Assembly: GCF_900143515.1 (NCBI RefSeq)
Contig: NZ_FSQT01000002.1
Location: 741,001-805,000, forward strand
Reading direction: 5' to 3'
From: Micromonospora cremea
GTDB taxonomy: Bacteria; Actinomycetota; Actinomycetes; Mycobacteriales; Micromonosporaceae
Length of the DNA stretch: 64,000 bases
Made by a program: the position numbers and the translations under genes. The notes under the pieces were generated by a model. The model was not told the origin of the DNA. It did not search any database and saw only the letters and a list, made by a program, of their open reading frames with translations. This document shows positions 32,067-41,263 of this stretch, piece after piece (position 1 is the first letter of the stretch; every line of letters begins with the position of its first letter).

Positions 32067-33539
32067 CTATTCGGCGTCGTCCTCGTCGCCGATGTCGACG
32101 ATGTCGTCGGACGCGTCGGCACCCACCTCGTCCCCGGAGCGCACCCGGCGAGCCTTGCGGGCGGCGAGCCGTTCCGCCGCACGCGCCCGGTTCGACCTCG
32201 CCTCCAGCCGGACGTCGGTGCCCCGGTTGCCGGGCGTGAACTCCACGCCGGCGTAGAGCGTCGGCTGCCAGTCGAACTCGCGCTCACCGATCCGGACCAG
32301 GTCGCCGGGCTGCGCGCCGGCCTTGGCCAGCTTGTCCTCCACCCCGAGCCGGGCCAGCCGGTCGGCCAGGTAGCCGACCGCCTCGTCGTTGTCGAAGTTG
32401 GTCTGCTTGACCCACCGCTCCGGCCGGACGCCCCGGACGGTGAACGAGCCGTCGGTCTCGGCCGTGATGGTGAAGCCCTCGTCGTCCACGGCCGTCGGCC
32501 GGATCACGATCCGCGTCGGCTCGGCCGGCGGCGCGGCCTTGCGCTGCGCGTCGACCAGCTCGGCCATCGCGTAGGTGAGCTCCTTGAGCCCCTCCCGGGT
32601 GGCCGCGGAGACCTCGAACACCCGGTAGCCGCGCTCCTCCAGGTCGGGGCGCACGATCTCGGCGAGGTCGCGGCCGTCCGGCACGTCGACCTTGTTCACG
32701 GCCACCAGCCGCGGCCGGTCGGCCAGACCGCCGTACTCGTTCAGCTCGGCCTCGATGGTCTCGATGTCGGCGACCGGGTCGCGGCCCGGCTCCAGCGTCG
32801 CCGAGTCGATGACGTGCACCAGCACGGCGCAGCGCTCGATGTGCCGCAGGAACTCCAGACCCAGCCCCTTGCCGGTGGCCGCGCCGGGGATCAGGCCCGG
32901 CACGTCGGCGACGGTGAAGGTGTGGTTGTCCACCCGGACCACGCCGAGGTTGGGCACCAGGGTGGTGAACGGGTAGTCGGCGATCTTGGGCTTGGCGGCG
33001 GAGATCACCGAGATCAGCGACGACTTGCCGGCCGACGGGAAGCCCACCAGGCCCACGTCGGCGACGCTCTTGAGCTCCAGCACCACGTCCAGCTGGTCGC
33101 CGGGCTCACCCAGCTCGGCGAAGCCGGGAGCCTTGCGCTTGGCGTTGGCCAGCGAGGCGTTACCCCGCCCGCCACGCCCGCCGCGGGCCACCTCGAAGGT
33201 GGTGCCGGCGCCGACCATGTCGGCCAGCACGGTGCCGTCGAGGGTCTGCACCACGGTGCCGTTGGGTACCTTGAGCACCAGGTCGTGACCGTTGGCCCCG
33301 TCCCGGTTCGACCCCGCGCCACCCTTGCCGCTGTCGGCCTTGACGTGCGGGCGGAAGTGGAAGTCGAGCAGCGTGGTCACCTGCGGGTCGACCACCAGGG
33401 ACACGCTGCCGCCGTGCCCGCCGTTGCCGCCGTCCGGCCCACCGAAGGGCTTGAACTTCTCGCGGTGGATCGAGGCACAACCGTGCCCGCCATCGCCGGC
33501 CTGCAGATGCAGAACGACCCGGTCAACGAACGTCGCCAC
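32067..33539 (-). CDS. obg: GTPase Obg
   Basis: A 490-residue ribosome-associated GTPase involved in 50S assembly and stress control. The Gly-rich Obg fold occupies residues 1-160; [20 protein letters not shown] is the P-loop, [14 protein letters not shown] switch [12 protein letters not shown] switch II, and NKVDV the base-recognition motif. A C-terminal OCT domain ([20 protein letters not shown]) and an Arg- then Asp-rich tail of about 60 residues follow. It is the last gene of rplU-rpmA-obg, separated from rpmA by a terminator-like hairpin. Confidence 0.96.
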   Translation of the reverse strand: MATFVDRVVLHLQAGDGGHGCASIHREKFKPFGGPDGGNGGHGGSVSLVVDPQVTTLLDFHFRPHVKADSGKGGAGSNRDGANGHDLVLKVPNGTVVQTLDGTVLADMVGAGTTFEVARGGRGGRGNASLANAKRKAPGFAELGEPGDQLDVVLELKSVADVGLVGFPSAGKSSLISVISAAKPKIADYPFTTLVPNLGVVRVDNHTFTVADVPGLIPGAATGKGLGLEFLRHIERCAVLVHVIDSATLEPGRDPVADIETIEAELNEYGGLADRPRLVAVNKVDVPDGRDLAEIVRPDLEERGYRVFEVSAATREGLKELTYAMAELVDAQRKAAPPAEPTRIVIRPTAVDDEGFTITAETDGSFTVRGVRPERWVKQTNFDNDEAVGYLADRLARLGVEDKLAKAGAQPGDLVRIGEREFDWQPTLYAGVEFTPGNRGTDVRLEARSNRARAAERLAARKARRVRSGDEVGADASDDIVDIGDEDDAE

Positions 33540-33578
33540 GACGTCAATCCTTCCAGCGAGGTCCGACCCCGCACTGCG

Positions 33579-33620
33579 AAAAAAGCGAAGCGGGCCGGGA
33601 CCCGGAGGTCCGCGGCCCGC
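33579..33620 (-). terminator. Intrinsic terminator or attenuator between rpmA and obg
   Basis: Read leftward, a GC-rich stem (GCGGGCCGCGGACC pairing around CTCCGG, with one two-base bulge) at 33620-33590 is followed by TTTTTT at 33584-33579. This should reduce obg expression relative to the ribosomal proteins. Confidence 0.75.
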
Positions 33621-33632
33621 AAAGCCCGAAAG

Positions 33633-33887
33633 CTACTGCTGCGGAACGATGCTGACGGTCTTGCGACCGCGCTTGGTGCCGAACAGGACCGCACCGGCGG
33701 ACAGCGCGAACAGCGTGTCGTCGCCGCCACGGCCGACCAGGTCACCGGGGTGGAACTTGGTGCCACGCTGCCGGATGAGGATCTCACCGGCGCTGACAAC
33801 CTGACCACCGAAGCGCTTCACGCCGAGTCGCTGGGCCGCGGAGTCACGGCCGTTACGCGAGCTGGACGCACCCTTTTTGTGAGCCAT
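33633..33887 (-). CDS. rpmA: 50S ribosomal protein L27
   Basis: An 84-residue bL27. [20 protein letters not shown] is the typical N-terminus that reaches the peptidyl-transferase centre; [20 protein letters not shown] and RGTKFHPG follow without changes to the family pattern. No N-terminal leader peptide of the Firmicutes type is present. It lies 11 bases after rplU. Confidence 0.97.
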   Translation of the reverse strand: MAHKKGASSSRNGRDSAAQRLGVKRFGGQVVSAGEILIRQRGTKFHPGDLVGRGGDDTLFALSAGAVLFGTKRGRKTVSIVPQQ

Positions 33888-33898
33888 TGGAGGACGAC

Positions 33899-34213
33899 CT
33901 ACTTCCCGCTGGAGATGCCGGTCACCTTGACCTGGGTCAGCGGCTGGCGGTGACCCTGGCGCTTGTGGTAGCCGGTCTTGTTCTTGAACTTGTGGATCTT
34001 GATCTTCGGGCCCTTGGTGTGCGCGGCAATCTCGCCGGACACCGCGACCTCGGCAAGCTTCGCCGCGTCGGTCACCAGGTCGTCACCGTCGACGAGGAGC
34101 ACCGCGGTGAGCTTCACCGCGTCACCGGGAGCACCGGTGAGCTTCTCGACCTCGATCACGTCGCCCTCGGCGACCTTGTACTGCTTGCCGCCGGTCTTGA
34201 CGATCGCGTACAT
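33899..34213 (-). CDS. rplU: 50S ribosomal protein L21
   Basis: A 104-residue bL21. [20 protein letters not shown] is the conserved start and [20 protein letters not shown] the rRNA-binding end. ATG 34213 is chosen on homology; the frame is open upstream. First gene of rplU-rpmA-obg; the ~165-base upstream region should carry the operon promoter, but I see no clear boxes in it. Confidence 0.97.
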   Translation of the reverse strand: MYAIVKTGGKQYKVAEGDVIEVEKLTGAPGDAVKLTAVLLVDGDDLVTDAAKLAEVAVSGEIAAHTKGPKIKIHKFKNKTGYHKRQGHRQPLTQVKVTGISSGK

Positions 34214-34379
34214 CGGAGGCGGACTCCCTGTCGTTGAGGCTGCTGGCGGTCGTCCCCGCGGCGGCTCGCCGGGTAGCAGTGCACGGCGGCGCGGGCACAC
34301 GGGAACTCGGCACACCAAAAGTGCGCCGCAGGCAAGAGTACGCCATCGCAGGCCCGTACCCCAAACCGGCCCGCCCTGG

Positions 34380-34922
34380 TCAGCGCGCGCAGAGCTGGTC
34401 GAGGCGCTGCTGGAGCCGGTCCAGCTCGGTCTCGTCGATCGACTCGACGTCGGCGCCGAGCGCGGCGACCTCGGTGCCGATGTCGGTGAGCAACGTCTTG
34501 AGCTGCGGGTCGGTGGCCGGGGCCGACTGCTCCCGCAGCGCGGTCCGCCAGCCGGTCAACGCGGCCTCTGCCTGCTTGCGGGCGGCCTCGGCGGTGGTGC
34601 TGTCCCCGGCGCCCACCGCGGCGATCATCCGGCCCAGCTCCGCCACGTACGTCTGGAGCGCGGTGGCGCCGGCCCGCTGCGCGGCGGCGCAGACCTGCGC
34701 GGTGTTGCCGCCCGCCGCGCCACCACCCACCGGCGTGCCGGCCGGCCCCGTCGGCGTACCGGTCGACCCGCCCGGGGCGCCCCCGGGCCCGGCGGCCGGG
34801 CCGGAACCCCCGCTGGTCGCGCCGGCCGGGCCCGGTCCCTCGCCGCCGGGTCGGTCGGTGGAGCAACCCGCCCCGGCGGAGAGCGCGGCGACCAGCGCGG
34901 TGACGGCGAGCAGACGACGCAT
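34380..34922 (-). CDS. Predicted lipoprotein
   Basis: A 180-residue secreted lipoprotein. The signal peptide [20 protein letters not shown] ends in a lipobox (SAGAGC). A ~50-residue Gly/Pro/Thr-rich linker follows, then a helical domain with one further cysteine pair (VCAAAQ near residue 78 and the C-terminal LDQLCAR) that could form a disulfide. GGAGAAGAAC precedes the ATG. It stands alone between rne and the rplU operon; function unknown. Confidence 0.8.
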   Translation of the reverse strand: MRRLLAVTALVAALSAGAGCSTDRPGGEGPGPAGATSGGSGPAAGPGGAPGGSTGTPTGPAGTPVGGGAAGGNTAQVCAAAQRAGATALQTYVAELGRMIAAVGAGDSTTAEAARKQAEAALTGWRTALREQSAPATDPQLKTLLTDIGTEVAALGADVESIDETELDRLQQRLDQLCAR

Positions 34923-34975
34923 GTTCTTCTCCTGACCGGGGGTGGCCGATCGCGGACCGGGGGTGGCCGGACCGG

Positions 34976-35016
34976 CGAGGTCCCTCCCCCGTCACTTTGC
35001 CGGGGAAGGGACCTCG
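34976..35016 (-). terminator. Terminator after rne, 16-bp stem with one mismatch
   Basis: CGAGGTCCCTCCCCCG at 34976-34991 pairs with 35001-35016 (one mismatch) around a 9-base loop, just after the Rne/Rng stop. Confidence 0.75.
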
Positions 35017-35040
35017 TCAAACACCGTGCCGGTCAGGTGG

Positions 35041-38000
35041 TCAGGGGCGGGTCCGTCGGCGGGCGCCGGCCCTGCGGGAACGGCGCCGGCCCGCGCCGCC
35101 CTCGGTGCTCTCCTCGTCGGCGTCGCCGTCGGCGAGAGCGTCCGGGTCGTCCGCGGCGGCCAGCCGGGCCGACTCGCCCTGCTGGCTGTCGGAGACCGCC
35201 GGCGCGGCGGCGGTGTCCGCCTCGTAGCGGGACAGGTCGTAACCCATCGTGTCCACGTAGTCGGCGTCCGGTTCGGTGCTGGTGTCGCTCTCGACGACCT
35301 CGACCACCGCCTTCTCGGCCGAGGCGCTCTTGCGCGCCCGACGGCGGGACGACGCGCTGCCCTGCTCGGCGGGCGGGGCGGCGGCGACCGACGAGGCGAC
35401 CGCCTTGACCTTCTCCGCCGCCCCGTTGGAGCGTGCCTTCTCCGGCACCGGCTCGGTGTGGATGATGACGCCCCGACCCTTGCAGCACTCGCAGGTCTCG
35501 CTGAACGCCTCGAGCAGGCCCGCGCCGATCCGCTTACGGGTCATCTGCACCAGGCCGAGCGAGGTGATCTCGGTGACCTGGTGCTTGGTCCGGTCCCGGC
35601 CCAGGCACTCGGTGAGCCGGCGCAGCACCAGCTCACGGTTCGACTCCAGCACCATGTCGATGAAGTCGATCACCACGATGCCGCCGATGTCGCGCAGCCG
35701 GAGCTGGCGGACGATCTCCTCCGCCGCTTCCAGGTTGTTACGGGTGACCGTCTCCTCCAGGTTGCCCCCGGAGCCGGTGTACTTGCCGGTGTTGACGTCG
35801 ACGACCGTCATGGCCTCGGTACGGTCGATCACCAGCGAGCCACCGGAGGGCAGGAAGACCTTGCGGTCCAGGCCCTTGATGATCTGCTCGTCGATCCGGT
35901 ACTCGGAGAACACGTCACTCGTGCCGACGTGCCTGCGCACCCGGTCGACCAGGTCCGGGGACACGTGCGACAGGTACGACTCGACCATGTCGTACGACTG
36001 CTCGCCTTCGATCACCAGCTCGCGGAAGTCCTCGTTGAAGAGGTCCCGGACCACCCGGATGACCAGGTCGGGCTCCTCGTAGAGGAGCACCGGCGCACCG
36101 CCCTCGGCGGCCTTGGCCTGGATGTCCTCCCACTGGGCCTGGAGGCGCTTGACGTCGCGGGCCAGCTCGTCCTCGCTGGCGCCCTCGGCGGCCGTCCGGA
36201 CGATCACGCCCGCGCCGTCCGGAACGAGCTTCTTGAGCACGTCGCGGAGCCGCTTGCGCTCGGTGTCCGGCAGCTTCCGGCTGATCCCGGAGGCGTTGCC
36301 GTTGGGCACGTAGACCAGGTGCCGGCCGGAGAGCGCGATGTGGCTGGTCAGCCGGGCGCCCTTGTGCCCGATCGGGTCCTTGGTGACCTGGACCAGCACC
36401 GAGTCGCCGGAGCGCAGCGCCTGCTCGATCGAGCGGGCGCGCCCCTCCAGGCCGGAGGTGTCCCAGTTGACCTCGCCGGCGTACAGCACCGCGTTGCGGC
36501 CCCGGCCGACGTCCACGAACGCCGCCTCCATGCTGGGCAGCACGTTCTGCACCTTGCCCAGGTACACGTTGCCGGCCATGGTGCCGGAGGAGTTGCGGGT
36601 CACGTAGTGCTCGACCAGCACGCCGTCCTCCAGGACGGCGATCTGCGTACGGTCACCGCGCTGACGCACGGCCATCACCCGGTCGACCGCCTCCCGGCGG
36701 GCCAGGAACTCCGACTCGCTGAGGATCGGCGGCCGGGTACGCCGCTGCTCCCGGCCGTCCCGGCGGCGCTGGCGCTTGGCCTCCAGCCGGGTCGAACCGG
36801 ACACGCCTTGCACCTCGTCGACGGTCCGGCGCGGCTCGCGGATCTTGACCACGGTCGGCACGCCGTCGTCGGCGGCACCCTCCGTGTCGCCGGCACCCCG
36901 GCGGCGGCGACGCCGGCGGCGGCGGGTCAGCCCGTCCCCGCCCTCGGACTCCTCGTCCTCGTCGCCCTCGGCCTCAGCCTCGGCCTCGGCGGTCTCTTCC
37001 TCCTCGGCCTGCGCGGCCTCGTCGGACTCCTCGTCCTCGGCGTCGTCGGCACCGCCCTTGCCCCGGCCACGGCCACGGCGACCACGCCGGCGGCGGCGGC
37101 GCGCGGCGGCGCTGTCCTCGTCCTCATCCGCCTCGGCGGCCTCCTCGGCCTCCTCGGTCGGCTCCTCCTCGGCCTCGATCGCCTCGACCGGCTCCACCGG
37201 CTCGGCCTCGCGGCGACCGCGCCGCCGCCGGCGGGACGGCTCGGCGGCCTCCTCCGCAGCCGGCTCCTCGGCGAACGGAGTGGGCTCCACCGGCCGGGTC
37301 ACCGGCACGGCGTCGGGCTGTGGAGCCATGAACAGCACGGTGGGCGCGGAGAGCGCCGCCCGCCGGCGGCGGGTGCGCGGCTGCTCCGGCTCGATGGTCT
37401 CGGCCGGCTCGATCGGCTCGTTGGCCAGACCGGCCACGGCCACGCCCGGCGGCACCTCGCCGGAGCGCTCCTGCGCGCCGCTGGTCCGGGCCGGTTCGGC
37501 GGCGGTCCCGCCCGCGGCGAGGTCCGCCTCGTTCAGTTCGGCTTCCGCCTCGCGCAGGTCGGACTCGGCCGGCGTCTCGGCGACCGGCTCCTCGACAGCG
37601 GCGGGCTCCTCGACGGCGGGGGGCTCCTCGACGGCGGCCGGCGTGGCCTTCTTGCGCCGGGTACGGGTCACCTTGACCGGGGGGACCACCTCGGGAGAGG
37701 CCTCCTCGGCGGAGGCCGCGACGAGCGGCTCCTCGGCGGTCTTCTCCACGGGGGTGGCCTTGCGGCGGCGCCGGGGGGCCTTCGGAGGGGTGTCCAGGTC
37801 GCCGGAGACCGGGGCGAAGACCTCCGCCTGCGGCGGCTCGTCGCCGCCGGCACCGCCGGTGGGCGCCTCGACCGGGGCTTCGGTCTGCTCCGGTTGGTCG
37901 AGCGGGGCGGCCCGACGGCGGGTCGCCCGGGTACGCCGCACGGGCGCGGCGGGCTCGGCGCTCTCCGCGCCGGCCGATTCCAGCGCGGCCGATCCGGCAG

Positions 38001-38115
38001 CGGTGGTGGGGTTCGCGACGGCGGCGCCGTCGGCGGTGGTGGTGCTCTGGTCAGCGGTTTCGCCGGCCGGCTGTGAACCGGTCCGTTCGCCGCCCTCGGG
38101 CTCGTTCTCGAGCAT
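35041..38115 (-). CDS. rne: Ribonuclease E/G
   Basis: A 1024-residue Rne/Rng endoribonuclease, which starts decay of mRNA and processes rRNA. The first ~460 residues are a low-complexity extension rich in Glu/Pro/Ala with Arg-rich blocks (RRRRRRGRRGRGRG type), probably disordered and RNA- or partner-binding. The catalytic part follows: S1 domain with NVYLGKVQNVLPSMEAAFVD, the DNase I-like region with VVDVNTGKYTGSGGNLEETV and GGIVVIDFIDMVLESNRELV, and the zinc link CECCKGRG. A short charged tail ends the protein. GGAGAACGTCC precedes the ATG. Confidence 0.93.
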   Translation of the reverse strand: MLENEPEGGERTGSQPAGETADQSTTTADGAAVANPTTAAGSAALESAGAESAEPAAPVRRTRATRRRAAPLDQPEQTEAPVEAPTGGAGGDEPPQAEVFAPVSGDLDTPPKAPRRRRKATPVEKTAEEPLVAASAEEASPEVVPPVKVTRTRRKKATPAAVEEPPAVEEPAAVEEPVAETPAESDLREAEAELNEADLAAGGTAAEPARTSGAQERSGEVPPGVAVAGLANEPIEPAETIEPEQPRTRRRRAALSAPTVLFMAPQPDAVPVTRPVEPTPFAEEPAAEEAAEPSRRRRRGRREAEPVEPVEAIEAEEEPTEEAEEAAEADEDEDSAAARRRRRRGRRGRGRGKGGADDAEDEESDEAAQAEEEETAEAEAEAEGDEDEESEGGDGLTRRRRRRRRRGAGDTEGAADDGVPTVVKIREPRRTVDEVQGVSGSTRLEAKRQRRRDGREQRRTRPPILSESEFLARREAVDRVMAVRQRGDRTQIAVLEDGVLVEHYVTRNSSGTMAGNVYLGKVQNVLPSMEAAFVDVGRGRNAVLYAGEVNWDTSGLEGRARSIEQALRSGDSVLVQVTKDPIGHKGARLTSHIALSGRHLVYVPNGNASGISRKLPDTERKRLRDVLKKLVPDGAGVIVRTAAEGASEDELARDVKRLQAQWEDIQAKAAEGGAPVLLYEEPDLVIRVVRDLFNEDFRELVIEGEQSYDMVESYLSHVSPDLVDRVRRHVGTSDVFSEYRIDEQIIKGLDRKVFLPSGGSLVIDRTEAMTVVDVNTGKYTGSGGNLEETVTRNNLEAAEEIVRQLRLRDIGGIVVIDFIDMVLESNRELVLRRLTECLGRDRTKHQVTEITSLGLVQMTRKRIGAGLLEAFSETCECCKGRGVIIHTEPVPEKARSNGAAEKVKAVASSVAAAPPAEQGSASSRRRARKSASAEKAVVEVVESDTSTEPDADYVDTMGYDLSRYEADTAAAPAVSDSQQGESARLAAADDPDALADGDADEESTEGGAGRRRSRRAGARRRTRP

Positions 38116-38246
38116 GGACGTTCTCCAGTTCTGGCTGCCCCGGGCGCGGGTGAGCGCTGCCACGCAGGGTCGCCGCAAAAGTGTTTCCGCCGGGCGCGCG
38201 TGGTGCGCGACCGCCGAAGTCTGCCTGCCAGAGCACTGACCGTCGG

Positions 38247-39023
38247 TCAGTGCCCAACGATGGCTGCCCCGTCGCGGTCCGCATCCAACGGATCCACGAT
38301 CGCACCCTGCGCGGTCAGCGTGCCCTGAGCCAGCCGGGTCACCCTCGGCGAGACCGGCGGCTCCAGGTCGGCCACCACGCGGAGGCCGGAAAGGACGTCA
38401 TCGGGCCGTACGGACGGGGTGACCTGCCGCACGACCAGTTCGAGTATCGCACACGGTACGGCCGGCGCCCCGGAAGGCGTCGGCGTCGACGCGAGGACAT
38501 CGATCGATATCACGGCCGCGCGGGCGTCGAAGGTACGTCGGCCCTGCTTGGTCATCCGCTCGACCAGCACCTCGTCGGCGGCGGTGAAGGCGTCCACGGC
38601 GGCGCGCAGCACGGCGGGGTCGACCTCGGGCATCTCGATGTGCCAGTGCGACGCCTCGATCCGGTCCGGCAGGCTGCCCCCGTTGGCGATCACGGCGTCC
38701 AGCACGTCCAGCCCGGGCGAGAGCGCGGCGTCCAGCGCGGCCCGCAGCGCCTCCGGGTCGACCGGCGCCTGGAGGCCGATCTCCAGGTACTCCGCCTCGC
38801 TGGCCACCCCGGTGGGTGCGGCACTGGCGTAGGAGATCTTCGGGTGCGGGGTGAAGCCCTGGGAGAAGGCGATCGGCACGCCGGCCCGGCGCAATGCCCG
38901 CTCGAAGGCCCGGGCGAAGTCCCGGTGCGAGGTGAACCGCAGCGGCCCGCGCTTGGCGTACCGGATGCGGACGCGCTGGACGACCGGCGCCTGCCCACCC
39001 TCCGGCTGTGGTTTCTTACTGAT
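38247..39023 (-). CDS. TIGR03936/DUF2344 protein, apparent ATC start
   Basis: Homology to the DUF2344 family begins well before any canonical start: VVQRVRIRYAKRGPLRFTSH, then RDFARAFERALRRAGVPIAF and SQGFTPHPKISYASAAPTG. An in-frame TGA lies eight codons before the ATC at 39023, and between them there is no ATG, GTG or TTG; the first TTG would delete the conserved core. GAGGAG stands 7 bases before the ATC, so ATC is the likely initiation codon, giving 258 residues. The family is always paired with the radical SAM protein encoded next to it; the reaction is unknown. Confidence 0.75.
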   Translation of the reverse strand: MSKKPQPEGGQAPVVQRVRIRYAKRGPLRFTSHRDFARAFERALRRAGVPIAFSQGFTPHPKISYASAAPTGVASEAEYLEIGLQAPVDPEALRAALDAALSPGLDVLDAVIANGGSLPDRIEASHWHIEMPEVDPAVLRAAVDAFTAADEVLVERMTKQGRRTFDARAAVISIDVLASTPTPSGAPAVPCAILELVVRQVTPSVRPDDVLSGLRVVADLEPPVSPRVTRLAQGTLTAQGAIVDPLDADRDGAAIVGH

Positions 39024-39050
39024 CGTCTCGCTCCTCGGAACTCAGCACCC

Positions 39051-39111
39051 GTTGATCATGAAGTTATTGTCGGCGACACGCCGTACGGCCGGCAACAACT
39101 TCATGATCAAC
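39051..39111. repeat. REP-like hairpin, copy 1
   Basis: Arms of 24 bases (39051-39074 and 39088-39111) match at 22 positions; the outer 15 (GTTGATCATGAAGTT) are perfect. The loop is 13 bases. It lies between the radical SAM gene and the DUF2344 gene. A related element is at 50715-50775. Confidence 0.7.
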
Positions 39112-39144
39112 GCGGGCGACCGGGTGGGGCCGGATGGGGCCGGG

Positions 39145-41121
39145 TCAGGCGGTGGGGGTTTTGAGGCCCTTGATGGGGGTGAGCGGCAGGAGCTTCTTGC
39201 CGGTGGGGCCGATCTGGATCTCGGTGTCCATCGAGGGGCAGACGCCGCAGTCGAAGCACGGGGTCCACCGGCAGTCGTCCTGCTCGAACTCGCTGAGCGA
39301 ATCCTGCCAGTCCTGCCAGAGCCAGTCCTTGTCCAGGCCCGAGTCCAGGTGGTCCCAGGGCAGGACCTCCAGCTCGTCGCGCTGCCGGGTGGTGTACCAG
39401 TCGAGGTCCACCCCGAACGCCGGCAGCGTCTCGGCCGCCGCGTCCACCCAGCGCTGGTACGAGAAGTGCTCGCTCCAACCGTCGAACCGGCCGCCGTTCT
39501 CCCACACCCTGCGGATCACCGAGCCGACCCGGCGGTCACCCCGGGAGAGCAGCCCCTCGATCAGCGACGGCTCACCGTCGTGGTAGCGGTAGCCGATCGC
39601 CCGGCCCAGCGAGCGGTCCGAGTTGATCGCCTGCTTAAGAATCTTGAGCCGGTGGTCGATGACCTCCGGGCGCTCCATCGGAGCCCACTGGAACGGGGTG
39701 TGCGGCTTGGGCACGAACCCGCCGATGGAGACCGTGCAGCGGATGTCCTTGGAGCCGGTGGCGGCCCGACCGGCCTTGATCACCTCGTGCGCCATGTCCG
39801 CGATCTCCAGGACGTCGGCGTCGGTCTCGGTGGGCAGGCCGCACATGAAGTAGAGCTTCACCTGCCGCCAGCCGTTGGTGTACGCGGTCACGACGGTGCG
39901 GATCAGGTCTTCCTTCGACACCATCTTGTTGATGACCTTGCGGATCCGCTCCGACCCGCCCTCGGGGGCGAACGTCAGGCCGGTACGCCGCCCGTTGCGG
40001 GACAGCTCCTGCGCGAGGTCGATGTTGAACGCGTCCACCCGGGTCGACGGCAGCGACAGCGAGACGTTGGTGCCCTCGTACTGCTCGGCCAGGCCGGAGC
40101 ACATGTCACCGATCTCGGAGTGGTCGGCCGAGGAGAGCGACAGCAGGCCCACCTCGGAGAAGCCGGAGAACTCCAGCCCCTCGCGCACCATCTGCCCGAC
40201 CGTGGTGATCGACCGCTCGCGCACCGGCCGGGTGATCATGCCCGCCTGGCAGAACCGGCAACCCCGGGTGCAGCCCCGGAAGATCTCCACCGCGTACCGC
40301 TCGTGCACCGTCTCGGCCAGCGGGACGAGGGGCTTCTTCGGGTACGGCCAGGCGTCCAGGTCCATCGTCGTGCGCTTGTGCACCCGGAACGGCACGTCCG
40401 CCCGGTTCGGCACGACCCGCTGGATCCGCCCGTCCGGGAGGTAGTCCACGTCGTAGAAGCGCGGCACGTAGACGCTCTCGGTGCGGGCCAACCGCAGCAG
40501 CAGCTCGTCGCGGCCACCCGGGGAACCCTCCGCCTTCCACTCCCGGACGATCGCGGTGATCTCCAGGACCGCCTCCTCGCCGTCGCCGAGCACGGCGGCG
40601 TCGATGAAGTCGGCGATCGGCTCCGGGTTGAACGCGGCGTGCCCACCGGCCACGATCACCGGGTCGGCGTCCGTGCGGTCGGCGGCCAGCATCGGAATGC
40701 CGGCCAGGTCGATCGCGGTGAGCAGGTTGGTGTAGCCCAGCTCGGTGGAGAAGGAGATGCCGAACACGTCGAAGTCGCGCACCGGCCGGTGCGCGTCGAC
40801 GGTGAACTGCGGCACGCCGTGCGTGCGCATCAGGTTCTCCAGGTCCGGCCAGACCGCGTACGTCCGCTCGGCGAGGGTGTCGGGCAGCTCGTTGAGCACC
40901 TCGTAGAGGATCTGCACGCCCTGGTTGGGCAGGCCCACCTCGTACGCGTCGGGATACATCAGTGCCCAGCGCACGGTCGCCGCGTCCCAGTCCTTGACCA
41001 CCGCACCCAGCTCACCACCCACGTACTGGATGGGCTTGGAGACCTGCGGGAGCAGCGGCTCCAGCCGAGGCCAGACGGAATTGGTCGCGGCCGCGCGCGG
41101 CGTCGTGGACGGGGCACTCAT
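39145..41121 (-). CDS. TIGR03960 family B12-binding radical SAM protein
   Basis: A 658-residue protein. The N-terminal cobalamin-binding-like domain has ALMYPDAYEVGLPNQGVQIL and GGHAAFNPEPIADFIDAAVL; the radical SAM core has FRGCTRGCRFCQAGMITRPV, with the CxxxCxxC cluster; the C-terminal part ends in WTPCFDCGVCPSMDTEIQIG, a further cysteine set. It pairs with the DUF2344 protein downstream; in many actinobacteria the two are neighbours or fused. The substrate is unknown. ATG 41121 is chosen on homology. Confidence 0.9.
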   Translation of the reverse strand: MSAPSTTPRAAATNSVWPRLEPLLPQVSKPIQYVGGELGAVVKDWDAATVRWALMYPDAYEVGLPNQGVQILYEVLNELPDTLAERTYAVWPDLENLMRTHGVPQFTVDAHRPVRDFDVFGISFSTELGYTNLLTAIDLAGIPMLAADRTDADPVIVAGGHAAFNPEPIADFIDAAVLGDGEEAVLEITAIVREWKAEGSPGGRDELLLRLARTESVYVPRFYDVDYLPDGRIQRVVPNRADVPFRVHKRTTMDLDAWPYPKKPLVPLAETVHERYAVEIFRGCTRGCRFCQAGMITRPVRERSITTVGQMVREGLEFSGFSEVGLLSLSSADHSEIGDMCSGLAEQYEGTNVSLSLPSTRVDAFNIDLAQELSRNGRRTGLTFAPEGGSERIRKVINKMVSKEDLIRTVVTAYTNGWRQVKLYFMCGLPTETDADVLEIADMAHEVIKAGRAATGSKDIRCTVSIGGFVPKPHTPFQWAPMERPEVIDHRLKILKQAINSDRSLGRAIGYRYHDGEPSLIEGLLSRGDRRVGSVIRRVWENGGRFDGWSEHFSYQRWVDAAAETLPAFGVDLDWYTTRQRDELEVLPWDHLDSGLDKDWLWQDWQDSLSEFEQDDCRWTPCFDCGVCPSMDTEIQIGPTGKKLLPLTPIKGLKTPTA

Positions 41122-41263
41122 GATGCCCAAGGGTACGCGCCCACCCGGCGGTGACCGCGCGCACGCCGCCGATGGCGGTGAGCGCCGCCCCGCCGCGCCG
41201 CCCGGTCGGCGACGGTGGCGGCGCGGTACTAACCTCGGACCGGCGCGAGAGGAGATTGCCGCG

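Noticed and set aside
34214..34330. L21 leader RNA before rplU
   Set aside because: No structure or sequence matching a known ribosomal leader could be recognised.
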